Assembly: GCA_037349315.1 (NCBI GenBank)
Contig: JBAIAC010000004.1
Span: 41,171,001 to 41,235,000 of the forward strand
Reading direction: 5' to 3'
Length of the DNA: 64,000 bases
From: Chelydra serpentina
Lineage: Eukaryota; Chordata; Testudines; Chelydridae
Each line of letters opens with the position of its first letter. Position 1 is the stretch's first letter. Below, in pieces: positions 22,543 through 33,269 of this stretch. Under the pieces are notes generated by a model. It searched no databases. It had not been told where the DNA came from and saw only the letters and a list, made by a program, of their open reading frames with translations. The position numbers were made by a program, and so were the translations under genes.

Positions 22543-22979
22543 TTGTATAATATACACTTTTACAAAGGTGAGTCTTCTTTTTTCCTTTTCTTTTAGTTAA
22601 TTACATGTAACAAACACTTATCCCCATAGCAACAGAAGTATTTTGTCCCATGAGGCTCAGGCATTGGTGGTAGGACTTGGTGTTTTCTCCTCACTGATTT
22701 ATTGAGTCAAGCTATTTTATGTGAGAACCAAGCATATGACCGTAAACAGTGATCTAGAGAAAATAATCCTACAGCTGCCTGAGAGTTGTAAAGTTAGTGA
22801 GTAAATTTATCAGTCTTTCCTGCCAAATTCACAGACCTGGCTAGATTCATAGATTCCATGGACAGAAGGGAGTACTGTGATCATCTAGTCTGACCTCCTG
22901 TATAATGTAGGCCATAGAACGTCCCCAAAATAATTCCTAGATCATATCTAAAAATCATCTAATCTTGATTTTTAAATTG

Positions 22980-25300
22980 TCAGCAATGAAGAATCCACCA
23001 CAACTCTTTGTAAATGATTCCAAAGGTTACTTTACTCTCATTGTTTAAAAATTTACACCATATTTCCAGTATGAATCTGTCACGCTTCAACTTCCTGCTA
23101 TGCAGTTGTGTTATACAATTCTTTGCTAGATTCAAGAGCCTGTTACCAAATATTTGTTCCCCATGTAGGTACCTATAGACTGTAATCAAGTCACTCCTTA
23201 ATCTTTTCTTTGTTAATCGAAATAGATTCAATTTCTTGAATATATCACCATAAGGTACATTTTTTGATCCTTTAATCATTCTTTTCACTCTTCTCTGAAC
23301 CCTCTCCAACATCCCTCTTGAATTGTGGACACTAGAACTGGACACAGTATTCCAGCAGCGGTCACATGAGTGCCAACTACAGAGGTAAAATAACCTCTCT
23401 ACTCCTACTCAAGAATACCCTGTTTATGCATACAAAATTTGCATTAGCCCTTTTTGGCCACAGTGTCACACTGGGAGCTCATGTTCACCTGATTATCCAC
23501 CATGACCCCCAAATCGTTTTTTAAGTCACTGCTTCCCGGGATAAAGTGTCCCCCATTCTGCCCCAATCCTGTAACTATGGCCTACATACTTTGTTCCTAG
23601 ATTTATACATTTTAGCCATATGAAAATGCAAATTATTTGCTTTCAGCCAGTTTCCAAAGAGATCCAGATGGCTCTGTATCAGTGATATGTCCTCTTCACT
23701 ACTTACCACTCCCCAAATTTTATGTCATCTGCAAACTTTAACAGTGTAAATAATTATATTACCTTCTTTTAATTGTTTATTACTTGAATCCCATATCAGC
23801 TACTCCATTACCTTGCCCGGGATCAATGTCAGATTGAGAGGTGTATAATTACCCAGGTCATCCCATTTACTCTTTTTAAATATTGGCAGAACATTAGCTT
23901 TCTTCCATTCTTCTGGAACTTCACCAATGTTCCAAGACTTACTGAAAATCAACATTAATGGTCCAGCGAGCTCTTCAGCCAGCTCTTTTGAAACGGCTAG
24001 TTACCTGGGCCAGCTGACAAAAAAAAAAGTCTAACTTTAGTAGCTACTGTTTAACATCTTCCTGTGATACTGTGGAGTGGAAAGATTGTTATCATATGAT
24101 ATGCTACACCATCTGTTTTTTCACAAATACAGATCAGAAATATTTAGTGAACACTTCTTGCTTTGTTGCATTATTATTGATAATTCTACTATTTCCATCT
24201 AATAGTGGACCCATACCATTGCTAGGATAATTTTTCTTCCTAATATACTTAAAAAACTCCTTCTTGTCCTTGATGCTGTTGGCCATAGATTTTGCCTTGT
24301 GTCCCTTTGCTTCCCTTATCAATTTTCTATTATTCCTAACTTCTGATTTATATTCATTACAATCATCTTCGCCTTTCATCCATTTATTATATATTATTTT
24401 TAATTTTTTGTAGCTGTCTTCACTTCCTCTCTAAACCAGATCAGTTTTTTAACTAATACAACCTTTTTCCTGAATTGTGGGATTTTGGCTTTGTGGGCAT
24501 ATAGTAAATTCTTAAACAATTCCGAATTATCATTTTACATTTTTCTAATTAAATTCTTCCATATGATTTGACTCATAATCATTTTCAGCTTTATGAAATT
24601 CTCCCTTTTAAAGTACTAAGTTTGTGTGTGTGTGTGTATCAGTGGTCAGGACTTTATTCTGTTTGCACATTATAAATATGATCAAGCCATTATCACTTGT
24701 ACCTAAGTTACCACTATTTTTTAGTTTTGTGATCAGTTCCTTTTTATCTGTCAAGACAAGGTCTCACAGAATTTCCCCCATGTTGGATGTAACACTTTTT
24801 GAGTTGGAAAATTATCTTCTACAATATTTAGAAACTCCAAGGATGTTTTAGTACTAGCAGCATGAGACTTCTACAAATTGAAGTCCCTTATGATCACACA
24901 GTTTTTTTTCCTACACATAATAGATATTTGGGTGAGGAGCCAGTCATCCTGTTCTCCAACATGACTTGGTGGTCGGTGACAGACACAAACTAATACACCA
25001 TCTTGTGCTTTATCTGTTAGGACATGATTCCTAAACATTCAAGATAATTTTGTTCTCAGTTATGGTGACTCAGAAACAGATAATGCAATTTTTGACACAG
25101 AGTGCTATTCCCCTTCCCTTTTGCCCACTCAATCCTTCCTAAACAGATTATAACCATTGATTTTAACATTCCAGTCATGGGAATCATCTCACCAGTTTTT
25201 GGTAGTACCAGCTAGATCAAATTAATACGCATAAATGAGCAATTCCACTTCCTCTTGTCTGTAACCCAGGCTCCTAGCATTGGTGTATAGGTAATTCAAG
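22980..25300 (-). pseudogene. CR1 ORF2: endonuclease and reverse transcriptase
   Basis: Read on the minus strand. The endonuclease has a DFN box near 24876-24890, preceded by Arg instead of the usual Gly. It also has a TSDNGLI box near 24676-24705, where the family has SDH, so the catalytic His is lost. After a basic linker, KGHKAKSMANSIKDKKEFFKYI (24240-24330, in parts) leads into RT: WKKANVLPIFKKSK and GNYTPLNLTLIPGKVME near 23800-23930. FADDIKF follows almost at once near 23722-23740, so motifs A and B are missing by deletion. The C-terminal part MVDNQVNMSSQCD, LERVQRRVKRMIKGSK and RLTKKRLRSDLITVYRYLHG (23000-23520) is typical CR1. Not functional. Confidence 0.75.
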
Positions 25301-25648
25301 AATTTCTTCTCTTCATATCTTTTGGTTCCTTTATTAATTTTGACCTCAACATCTCAATTTTGTGCTGACTGAATGCTCATATCTTCCCTCTCTTTAATCT
25401 CCCCTTTTGTTATTAGTTTAACACCCTCCTGATTACTCTAGCTAGCTGTCCCTGAGAATACTGTTTGCCCTGGTACTGAGATGGAGGCCATCCAAACTAT
25501 ACAGACCATTCTCCCCATTGATGGTGGACCAATATTTCACACACACAAAAATCCTCCATTCTACATCACAAACCTTGCCAGTGGTTCACTTCCACAATCT
25601 TCTGTCTTCCTTTGCTTGTGGGACAGAAAGGCTCTCAGAGAAGATCAA

Positions 25649-26210
25649 TTAAATATTCTTCTTCTTCAGCATGCTTCTGAGTTCCCTGAAGTCATCTAAA
25701 ATCTGTGAGCTATCCCATGACACGATGTCATTCACGTCAATGTGAACCATCACCAATGGATACTTTCCCATTGACTTCAAAAGCCTATCCAGTCTTAGAG
25801 TGACAGCTTGTGTCTCGGCTCTGGGAATGCAGCACATTATACTGTTGCCCACCTGTCCTTTGCATAATGTTGGTTTGATTCTTCTGAGTATTGAATCTCC
25901 CAACAAGGATCATCTATATTCTTTGGATGTTTGGAGAACTCTTTGTCAGCAAGTCTGATTTTCTTACAGCTTCGGCTGAGCTGCCATCCACAGGTGTGTC
26001 CTGTACATCTTTCCATTCCCTTCGATCAAATGGATCTTGAGAGATATATTCCAGTGTCTACACTGAGGACCTGGTATCGATTGGAAACTTCTAGCTGTGT
26101 GAAATTCCCCCCTCCCTCTTCTCTATGTGGCCACAGCATGTCCATTTTTGTCTATTTCCAGCTGTGCAGAATGTCGCTGTAACCTCTTGACTCCAGTGGT
26201 TATAAACTGC

Positions 26211-26255
<45 letters not shown>

Positions 26256-26500
26256 TTGGTGGCCAGTTCCTTTCTTCCTTGAACCTGTGGTATTGACATT
26301 TCCTAAACCCGGCTTTCCAGGAATTCCTCAGCTTCTCTGGTTCTCCGTAGCATTTCCGCTTGCCCCTCTAATCCAAGAATCTTGTCTTCCACCACAGCCC
26401 CCACCTTGCACTTCATGCACAGGAAAGTTCCTTCTGACTTAAGTGAAGAAAGAAAATTTGTCACACCTTTTGCAGGTCACCACCACTGTTCTGTTGCTTG
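25649..26500 (-). pseudogene. CR1 ORF1-like protein (coiled coil, SGNH esterase)
   Basis: The minus-strand frame at 25649-25906 contains LGDSILRRI, the serine block of SGNH/GDSL hydrolases, and later VHIDVNDIV where the family has a G-x-ND block. This is the esterase domain found in ORF1 of many CR1 elements. Upstream on the same strand, in other frames, are a CKRC metal-binding-like motif (near 26470) and an EDKILGLEGQAEMLRRTRE-type coiled coil (26300-26395). Frameshifts separate these parts, and a TC microsatellite lies between them. The esterase is thought to act on membranes or in RNP handling; that role is family knowledge and is unproven. Confidence 0.7.
26215..26251 (+). repeat. (TC)n microsatellite
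   Basis: About 18 uninterrupted TC units within the CR1 ORF1 region. Confidence 0.95.
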
Positions 26501-26623
26501 TCATCTTGATATTGCACACAGAGCTAAACCTGGAAGGAAAGGCTATCACACTCACTCTCTAACCTCCCTTAAAAGTCTTCTGTTAGCTGCTTCTGCTATG
26601 TAGCCCATATCTAGAAACACAAA

Positions 26624-26920
26624 GGGCTGGTCCACACTACCCTCCAAGTTCGAACTAAGATACGCGACTTCAGCTATGTGAATAACGTAGCTGAAGTTGA
26701 AGTATCTTATTTCGAACTTCAAAGTACTCACCGCTGGTCCACACAGCGGTGCGCAGGCTCCCCCATCGACTCCGCCTGTTCCGTTCGTGGAGCAGGATTA
26801 CTGGCGTCAACGGGGGAGCACTTCCTGGTTCGATTTATCGCGTCTAGACAAGATGCGATAAATCGAACTCAGAAGATCGATTGGACTCCTCCGACGCGGC
26901 GGGTAAGTATAGACGTACCC
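26624..26920. mobile_element. Palindromic MITE, copy A
   Basis: Begins gggctggtccacacta and ends agtatagacgtaccc (reverse: gggtacgtctatact). The interior has three nested palindromes: one around ttcgaactaagatacg/cttcagcta (26648-26725), one around cccccatcgactccg/ggagcac (26759-26822), and ttcgatttatcgcgtct...agatgcgataaatcgaa at 26829-26867. No ORF of its own. Copies B (37758) and C (51118) share the order. Confidence 0.75.
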
Positions 26921-26999
26921 GAACAGTCAAGCAAACAACCAACCCACTCGCCAATCAATTAGAATTATTTGAGGGTGTCAACAGACATGTTGAGGATGT

Positions 27000-27536
27000 C
27001 AACAAACAAACATGCTGATTAGGCCTCAATTGGAGTATTGTGTCCAGTTCTGGGTGCCACATTTCAGAAAATATGTGGACAAATTGAAGAAAGTCCAGAG
27101 AAGAGCTACAAAAATGTTTTAAAGACTAGAAAATATGACTTATGAGGAAGATTGGAAAAAAATTGGGTTTGTTTAGTCTGGACAAGAGAAGACTGAGAGT
27201 GGTCATAGTAACAGTTGTCCATTACATAAAAGATTGTTAAAAGGAGGAGGGAGAAAAATTATACTCATTAACCTCTGCTGATAGGACAAGAATCAATGGG
27301 TTTAAATTGCAGCAAGGGTGGTTTAAGTTGAACATTAGGAAAAACTTCCTAACTGTCGGGGTGCTTAAGCACTGGAATAAAAGGTCCAGGGAGGTGTGGA
27401 ATCTCCATCACTGGAGATTTTTAAGAGCAGGTTAGACAACACCTGTCAGGAATGATCTAGATAATACTTAGTCCAGCTATGAGTGAAGGGGACTGGACAA
27501 GATGAACTCTTAAAGTCCCTTCCACTGTTAGGATCA
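27000..27536 (+). pseudogene. CR1 LINE 3' end (C-terminal ORF2)
   Basis: On the plus strand, the LEYCVQFWVPHF block at about 27028-27063, the KVQRRATKMF block near 27090-27121, and a PSLEIFKSRLDNTC block near 27405-27440 are the CR1 ORF2 C-terminus. A short 3' UTR follows (gatgaactcttaaagtccct) to about 27535. Stops and frameshifts throughout. It lies in opposite orientation to the CR1 at 22843-26620. Confidence 0.75.
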
Positions 27537-27539
27537 CTG

Positions 27540-30030
27540 CACTTCAGTTTGGTGGGGAGCAAATGTGTTGGTCAAGGACTTTTGTTCAGATTCGGCCAAG
27601 GGCTGGGCTGGCTTTACTGATTCTGGAGGCAATTACCTTATCAAGGGAACTATCATTACAGATTGTTCTGCCCAAATACTTGAACTGATCCAAATTTGTC
27701 AGGTGTATTCCTTGGCTGGAGATGACTGTGGGGGCATTGGAACGAGGTGCTGGTTGGAATAAGACTTCTGTCTTACTGAGACTGATGGTGAGGCCAAAGA
27801 GCCGGGTTGCTTCAGAAAATCTATCAACAATGACCTGAAGTTTTTAAGTTTTCATAGATCAAAGAGGGAGCCATCAAGTCATTAGCAAATGTACATCTCC
27901 TGACCCAAGTCCCTTGTGGCATGGCTGAGGACACAGGCGAAGAACAAGTTGAACAGCACTGGAGCAAGTACGCAGCTTTGCTTCACTTTATTCAAGATTT
28001 CAAATGCATCAGAAGAGTCACCATTGGAGAGTACTTGCACTGTCAGGTGGCCATGGAACACATAGGATGATTTGTATGCACCTTCTTGGGCAGCCCAATT
28101 TATGTAGAATAGCCCATAGACCCTCTCTGTTGACCATATCAAAGGTGTTGGTCAAGTAGATGAAAAGTGCATATAGGTCCATGTTCTGCTCTAAACATTT
28201 TTTCTAGACCTGCCTTATGACAAATATCATATCCTTAGTACTGCGACCTGATCTGAAACTGCACTGCACTTCTGGTAGATTTTCCTCAGCTATATTTATG
28301 AGTCTGTTCAGTAGAATATGAGCTAGTATTTTCCCTGCTGTACAGAAGAGAGAAATGCCTTTGTCGTTTTGCAGTTAGCTTTGCTGCCTTTGTTTTTGAA
28401 CAGTGATACAATAATAGCATCTTTGAAGTCTTTTGGCATTTCTTCTTCCTCCCAAATACTACTCAAGATGTCGTGAAACACCTTGATAGTCTTTGGGTCT
28501 GCTGCTTTGTACAGTTCTGCTGGAATTCCATCCTTTCTGGATGCTTTTCAAGAATTCAATTGCTTGATGGCTTTTTCATGACCTCTTCAACTGATGGAGG
28601 GAGGTTGAGATACTCTCTGATGGGTTTCTCAGGTAATTGATCAAGGACATGTCAATAGACTGTGGATGGTCTATTGAGTAGACTATTAAAATGTTCAGCC
28701 CATCTTTGTATGATTACTTCCTTGTTTTTGATTAAAGTTGTGCCAACTGCTGACTTCAGAGTAGCTGTGCCAGATTTAGATGGTCTGTAGACTGTTTTGA
28801 GAGAGTCAAAGAACATCTTTGCGTTGTTTGTACCCATGTAATGCTGAACTTCTAAAGCTTTCCTCTCCCACCACTCATCCTGCATTCACCTCAGTTCAAA
28901 CTGTAGGTACTTAAATCTATCTTTCTTTGAGATGGAAGTGAGATCATTCTGCCATTTAACAAACACTTTCTGCTTGTCACGTAGGAGTTTGGAAATGTCC
29001 TCATTGTTCTCATTGAACCAATCCTGGGGTACCCTTTCCTTCATCCCAACACTGTGTCAATAATCACATCTTTGAGTTGGTTCCATTTTTCTGTTGGGTT
29101 GCCAGTGAATGGGGAGCATGAAAAAAGCTTACCAAGTGACTGCTGAAACTGCACCTGAGAGTCAATGTGCTTGAGCTTTGTTATGTTGAAAGCTGTTCTG
29201 TTGAGCTTGGGGAGCTTGCAATGTGAGGGGACTACATACAGGTTAAGCACTATTCTTACCAATATGTGGTCTATCCAGTATTCTGTGCCATGCATGGCTC
29301 TAGTAATTCTGACATGGCAGATGTCTCGTTTGTGCATGATAACATAGTCAACCAGATGCCATTGTTTGGACCGTGGGTGCATCCATGTCATTTTATATTT
29401 AACATTTTGCCTAAAGATGGTGTTAGTGATGAGCAGACTATGTTTTACACATTTATCCAAGAGGAGGAGTCCATTGCTGTTCATCTTTCCCACTCCATGT
29501 CATCCTATCACACCTTTCCAGTCACTGCTGTCTCTACCAACTCTAGTGTCGAAGTCTCCCAGAAGGATGAGTTTGTCATACGCAGGGGGTGATCTGAAGA
29601 AGGAGTCCAGGTAAGAGTAGAATTGCTCCTTGCTTTCCTCTGTGCTGATCAGTGAAGGCACATAGGCAACGATAACAGTGACATGCCATGAAGGGCTTAG
29701 GGGGAATCGAAGTTTCATGAGCCATTTGTTCAGACCAACAAGGAAGTCAGGAAGTTGTTTCAGGAAAGACATTCTGATTGCAAATCCAACTCCATGGATA
29801 CTATCTTCATTCTCTGCTTTTCCTTTCCAGAAGAAAGTATAGTTGCCTCTTAGCTCATTGTTGGAGCCTTCTCTGGCCAGACTAATCTCACTCAGTGCTG
29901 CAATATCAACATTGTAGTGGGCGAGTTCTCTAAAGACAAGAGCTTCTCTTCTCTCAGGCCTTCATGTATCACCTCTGTCTATAAGCGTGCGGATGTTCCA
30001 TGTTCTTAAAATGAGTCTTTTCTTCATTGT
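27540..30030 (-). pseudogene. RTE/RTEX-like LINE polyprotein, catalytic box deleted
   Basis: Reads on the minus strand from an N-terminal TWNIRTL start region (about 30010) through the EN signatures NVDIAALSE and GVGFAI. The box GDFDTRVGRD at about 29540-29570 shows Asn replaced by Asp, and TWMHPRSKQWHLVDYV lies near 29345-29400. The linker holds MQDEWWERKA and NNAKMFFDSLK (28790-28885). RT has LLNRLI, motif A as DLYALFIYLTNTFDMVNRE (28125-28185), where the family has FIDLTKAFD, and motif B as VKQSCVLAPVLFNLFF (27930-27980). After DGSLFDL the copy jumps to VDRFSEATRLFGLTISLSKTE (27770-27840). The FADD segment is therefore absent, a deletion of a few dozen residues by family comparison. Truncated at the 3' side. 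Clade tentative. Confidence 0.75.
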
Positions 30031-30860
30031 TATTTTTCGACTGCTGTAGGATGATCTACCAGCTGCAATAGTCTGGCCAGATATCATGGGGCAGGTGCAA
30101 TGTTTAGGGCACCTTTTCTAGCCCCCTCCCTTAGAAAGAGTGAGCAGTGCTACCCTAAAAAGGGCTGCCCAGTCACCTAGGATGCTGCCAAATTTCTCTG
30201 CTGCCCCAAAGATGGAGCTGACCGGCCGCTAGTCCCAAGGCCACCTACGTGCAGGATTGTGGCTACGACTGCCAGTGAGCGTCTCCACCTGTCGCTTTGC
30301 CATCCCCCATCGCCGCAGGACTTGAATTAATGATAAGATGATGATGGGATGACATATGCGAGGAAAAAAGAACCTGTGCGGAAATAGTTCAAGTGAGAGA
30401 GCCATTGCATAGGGGCAGTCCCACTCTCTCGGCTGCAGAAGCCAGATTCCAGTGGCACAAAGAATCATTATAGCAGGGGACTTCCTTAGCTGCAGGGGGT
30501 GATCAGGATATCTTCAGTGCCTTGTCATGCTCTCTGCGTCCCACAGCACACTGTTGAACCGCCTTCAAGATAATTGAATCACTGATTTCCTCTCCCCAGT
30601 CGACTAGAACAGTCATTGCATGCTAGAGGAAGACAATTTACCTATCTCGCTGAGGGTAAAAGACCCATTGGATACCCTCACCTGGTTTAGCCTGCTCATC
30701 GAAGTGGTTTACTGGGGTGTAGCCACTGTCGCATGCAAACAGATACTTGGAGCCACAGGTTGGAGCTGGATGTAGGTGGGGGCCAAAGCGGATGAGCTAC
30801 TCCCTAAGGAGCATGATGCGTTCATCTCTAAGAGGTACTACCCCTCCCGAATGCCTCCCA
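30031..30860 (-). mobile_element. Probable 5' region of the minus-strand LINE
   Basis: GC-richer than its surroundings and continuous with the N-terminus of the LINE polyprotein. It has no ORF with a family motif, so it is taken as its untranslated leader. The right boundary near 30860 is set only by the return to AT-rich DNA. It could be a separate insertion. Confidence 0.35.
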
Positions 30861-32824
30861 TACACTCCAATAATTTAGTAGGCAAAAAACCAAATAAATG
30901 CCTTTCTATGAGCATTGATTTCAGGCTTGAGCAAAAAAAAATTAGCTATTGAATTTAATTGTTTTCATTTTACCAAGATTTACCACTGAGTTTTAGTCAA
31001 GTGATAAAAGTAGATACATCTGAATTCATTCATATGGTGATGCCTCAGTCCACTGGAGAGACATTGATTATTCAGTTGATTCTCCCTACGCCATACACGA
31101 CAAGTTCTCAATCTAACCTAAGGCAAGGAGAGCTCTACAGGCTGCCTCTTTCCTGGTAGCTGATAGGCCTGATGGCAGGAGGAAGGCATCAAAGAGATAA
31201 GAAGATTATAACAGCAGGGATTGTGGAAAACTGAAAAATCATGCATCTACTTCCTGGTTCCCACTCCTTTGCAGCAATGCAATCACTGGCATCAGAAAGC
31301 AGTATGGCCGGTGACCTCTTTGAGACAGCGGTCTCTAATTCAGAGCATCACAAGAGTAGCAGACTTATTCAGGCAGCCACCTGTCCCAGCTTGTCTTCTC
31401 TGCTTCCATGGCCTTCAGCTGAGTTGTGAGTGCACACAAGCAAGGGTGGTTTTGACCCGCTGCCTGGGGGTCTTTTTTTGCACCATGGTTGCCACGCACT
31501 TCTCATAAGAGGACAAATGAAAGGTGAGAAGAGGGGAAGCCACTAGAGAAGAAAGGGCCTGAAATGGAGAGTTTTGGGAATCTTTCTTTGTGGGAAATAA
31601 TGCACTTGTGTATGGCTCAAGGGGGGCTTAAGAATGCTATCACCACTTTTCCCCTTATCAGTCACTAGTGCTGTCATTTTCTGTGTACGAAATGTACTGG
31701 GGCTGTTTTGTGTGCTGTTATGGGTAATGGATTTAAACTGAAGTTTTTCTATCTGTATTGACATATTGAAGGTTTATACTTTATATCAAGACAACCAAAA
31801 TGTACAATATCTATTGACCTTTACGTTTCAGAGCAAAAGTTACTCACCATCTGCAGTTAGTTAAAATTCCCCATCCTATCCCCCCGCTAAAAAAAAATTA
31901 GGCATTGCATTAATAAGGTACTTGATTTTCTTTTAGTACCTTGAAAATATACACTTTGTTTTTGTACATCACTCAGTCACTACTTAGAAAGAATGGCCAA
32001 AGATTGCAGAATTAAAATACACACACACGCACAGTACTCTCTGGCAAAAATGAAACATTAGCTAGCTTCTTGGTTTCATATAGTCACTGCATTCTTTGTA
32101 CAACTGCTTAAAATGCGGCTGACTGAAGAAAGGGAACAGCTTACACCTGATCTACTGATTACACTGGAAAACAATTACTTTTATGTTTTGCTTATGTAAC
32201 TCCTTGGGTTCTTCTCTCACCCAAAAACTCTGAGAAGGAAAAGACTATAAATAAGATGACAGATGAAGCCCCTTTAACCCCCAGGCATGATGGGACTGAG
32301 GTCATAGGCTGCAAAAAAGCAGGCTTCCCCCCTCCCTTTGTGAAAAAGACCAAATGGAACTTGTGCAGGTAGGTTGGGGAGGAAATAAGAGAGGAGTCAG
32401 CCCCAGAGGAATGAGTGGCAACTGGCTGAAAGTATCCTAGGTCTTCCTAGAGATAGGGGATCATTAGAAATCCTTGTGGACAGAGAGTTAGAGAACGAGG
32501 ATCGGTAGCCATTGTGAGAGAAAGCGTGAAACATCCAGGCTGGCTGCAGAAAGAGTGACAGAAGCACAGGTAGGTGGGACTCGCACAGACGCAAAGAATT
32601 CCTCTTCACAAGAAGAGACTCTGCTTGCTGAGTCATTTTCCAGCCAGGGAAGAAAGGAGCCAGATCCTGCTGCAGAGGAAACCTCCAATCTGGCCCAAGC
32701 TACCAAGAGCCAGCTGATATGCTGGAAGAAAGAGAGGGAACTTTGAGTAGCTGAGACCATATGAGGACTGTACTCCTCCTAGACTGAGGAGAACAAACTG
32801 AATCATCAGGGCTGTCCCTGCTAC
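30861..32824. other. No gene recognised
   Basis: Non-coding. A TATA-like tataaataag near 32246 precedes a purine-rich stretch to 32800 that resembles an LTR leader in composition only. No second LTR, primer-binding site or ORF motif was found. Confidence 0.4.
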
Positions 32825-33269
32825 AATAATTTGATAGGTTTAAGTGTAGTAGCCGTGTTAGTCTGTGTCAGCAAAATGAAAATAAGAAAGAAAAACTTGT
32901 AGCACCTTAGAGACTAACAAATTTATTTCAGCATAAGCTTTCGTGGGTTAATACCCACTTCATCGGATGCATGGAATGAAACACACTGCAGACAGACATT
33001 TATACAGTCAGAGAAACATGATAAGGTCCAGGTGTATAGACCAATCTTAAGAGGCTAATTAGTTGAGAGTTCCCTCTCAACTAATTAGCCTCTTAAGATT
33101 GGTCTATACACCTGGACCTTATCATGTTTCTCTGACTGTATAAATGTCTGTCTGCAGTGTGTTTCATTCCATGCATCCGATGAAGTGGGTATTAACCCAC
33201 GAAAGCTTATGCTGAAATAAATTTGTTAGTCTCTAAGGTGCTACAAGTTTTTCTTTAATAATTTGATAG
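32825..33269 (+). mobile_element. Foldback insertion with perfect 183-bp arms and 13-bp TSD
   Basis: The element at 32838-33256 is flanked by exact aataatttgatag at 32825-32837 and 33257-33269. It has a single-copy head (gtagccgtgttagtctgtgt) at about 32846-32886. The left arm at 32887-33069, a 4-base loop ttcc at 33070-33073 and the right arm at 33074-33256 follow. The arms stay in register end to end and I see no mismatch. No ORF. The near-perfect arms indicate a recent origin. Confidence 0.9.

Larger units (their letters stand above)
22843..26620 (-). mobile_element. CR1 LINE, near full length but decayed
   Basis: The minus strand reads, from high to low coordinate, an ORF1-like region (about 26500-25649), endonuclease, RT and 3' UTR. 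The 3' UTR at 22843-22925 has the tgatcatctagtctgacctcctgtata wording (in parts) and a ttcatagattc tail that identify CR1. The protein regions carry many stops and frameshifts, and the RT core is internally deleted. A palindromic MITE sits at its 5' end (26624-26920). It is flanked on the far side by a second CR1 in the opposite orientation. Confidence 0.8.

Noticed and set aside
22207..22550. Short CpG-rich island suggesting a host promoter
   Set aside because: The GC-rich block is fully contained within a hAT MITE with inverted ends and flanking duplication.
32240..32824. Possible LTR with TATA-like box
   Set aside because: No matching second copy, TG...CA ends or target duplication could be found in the window.
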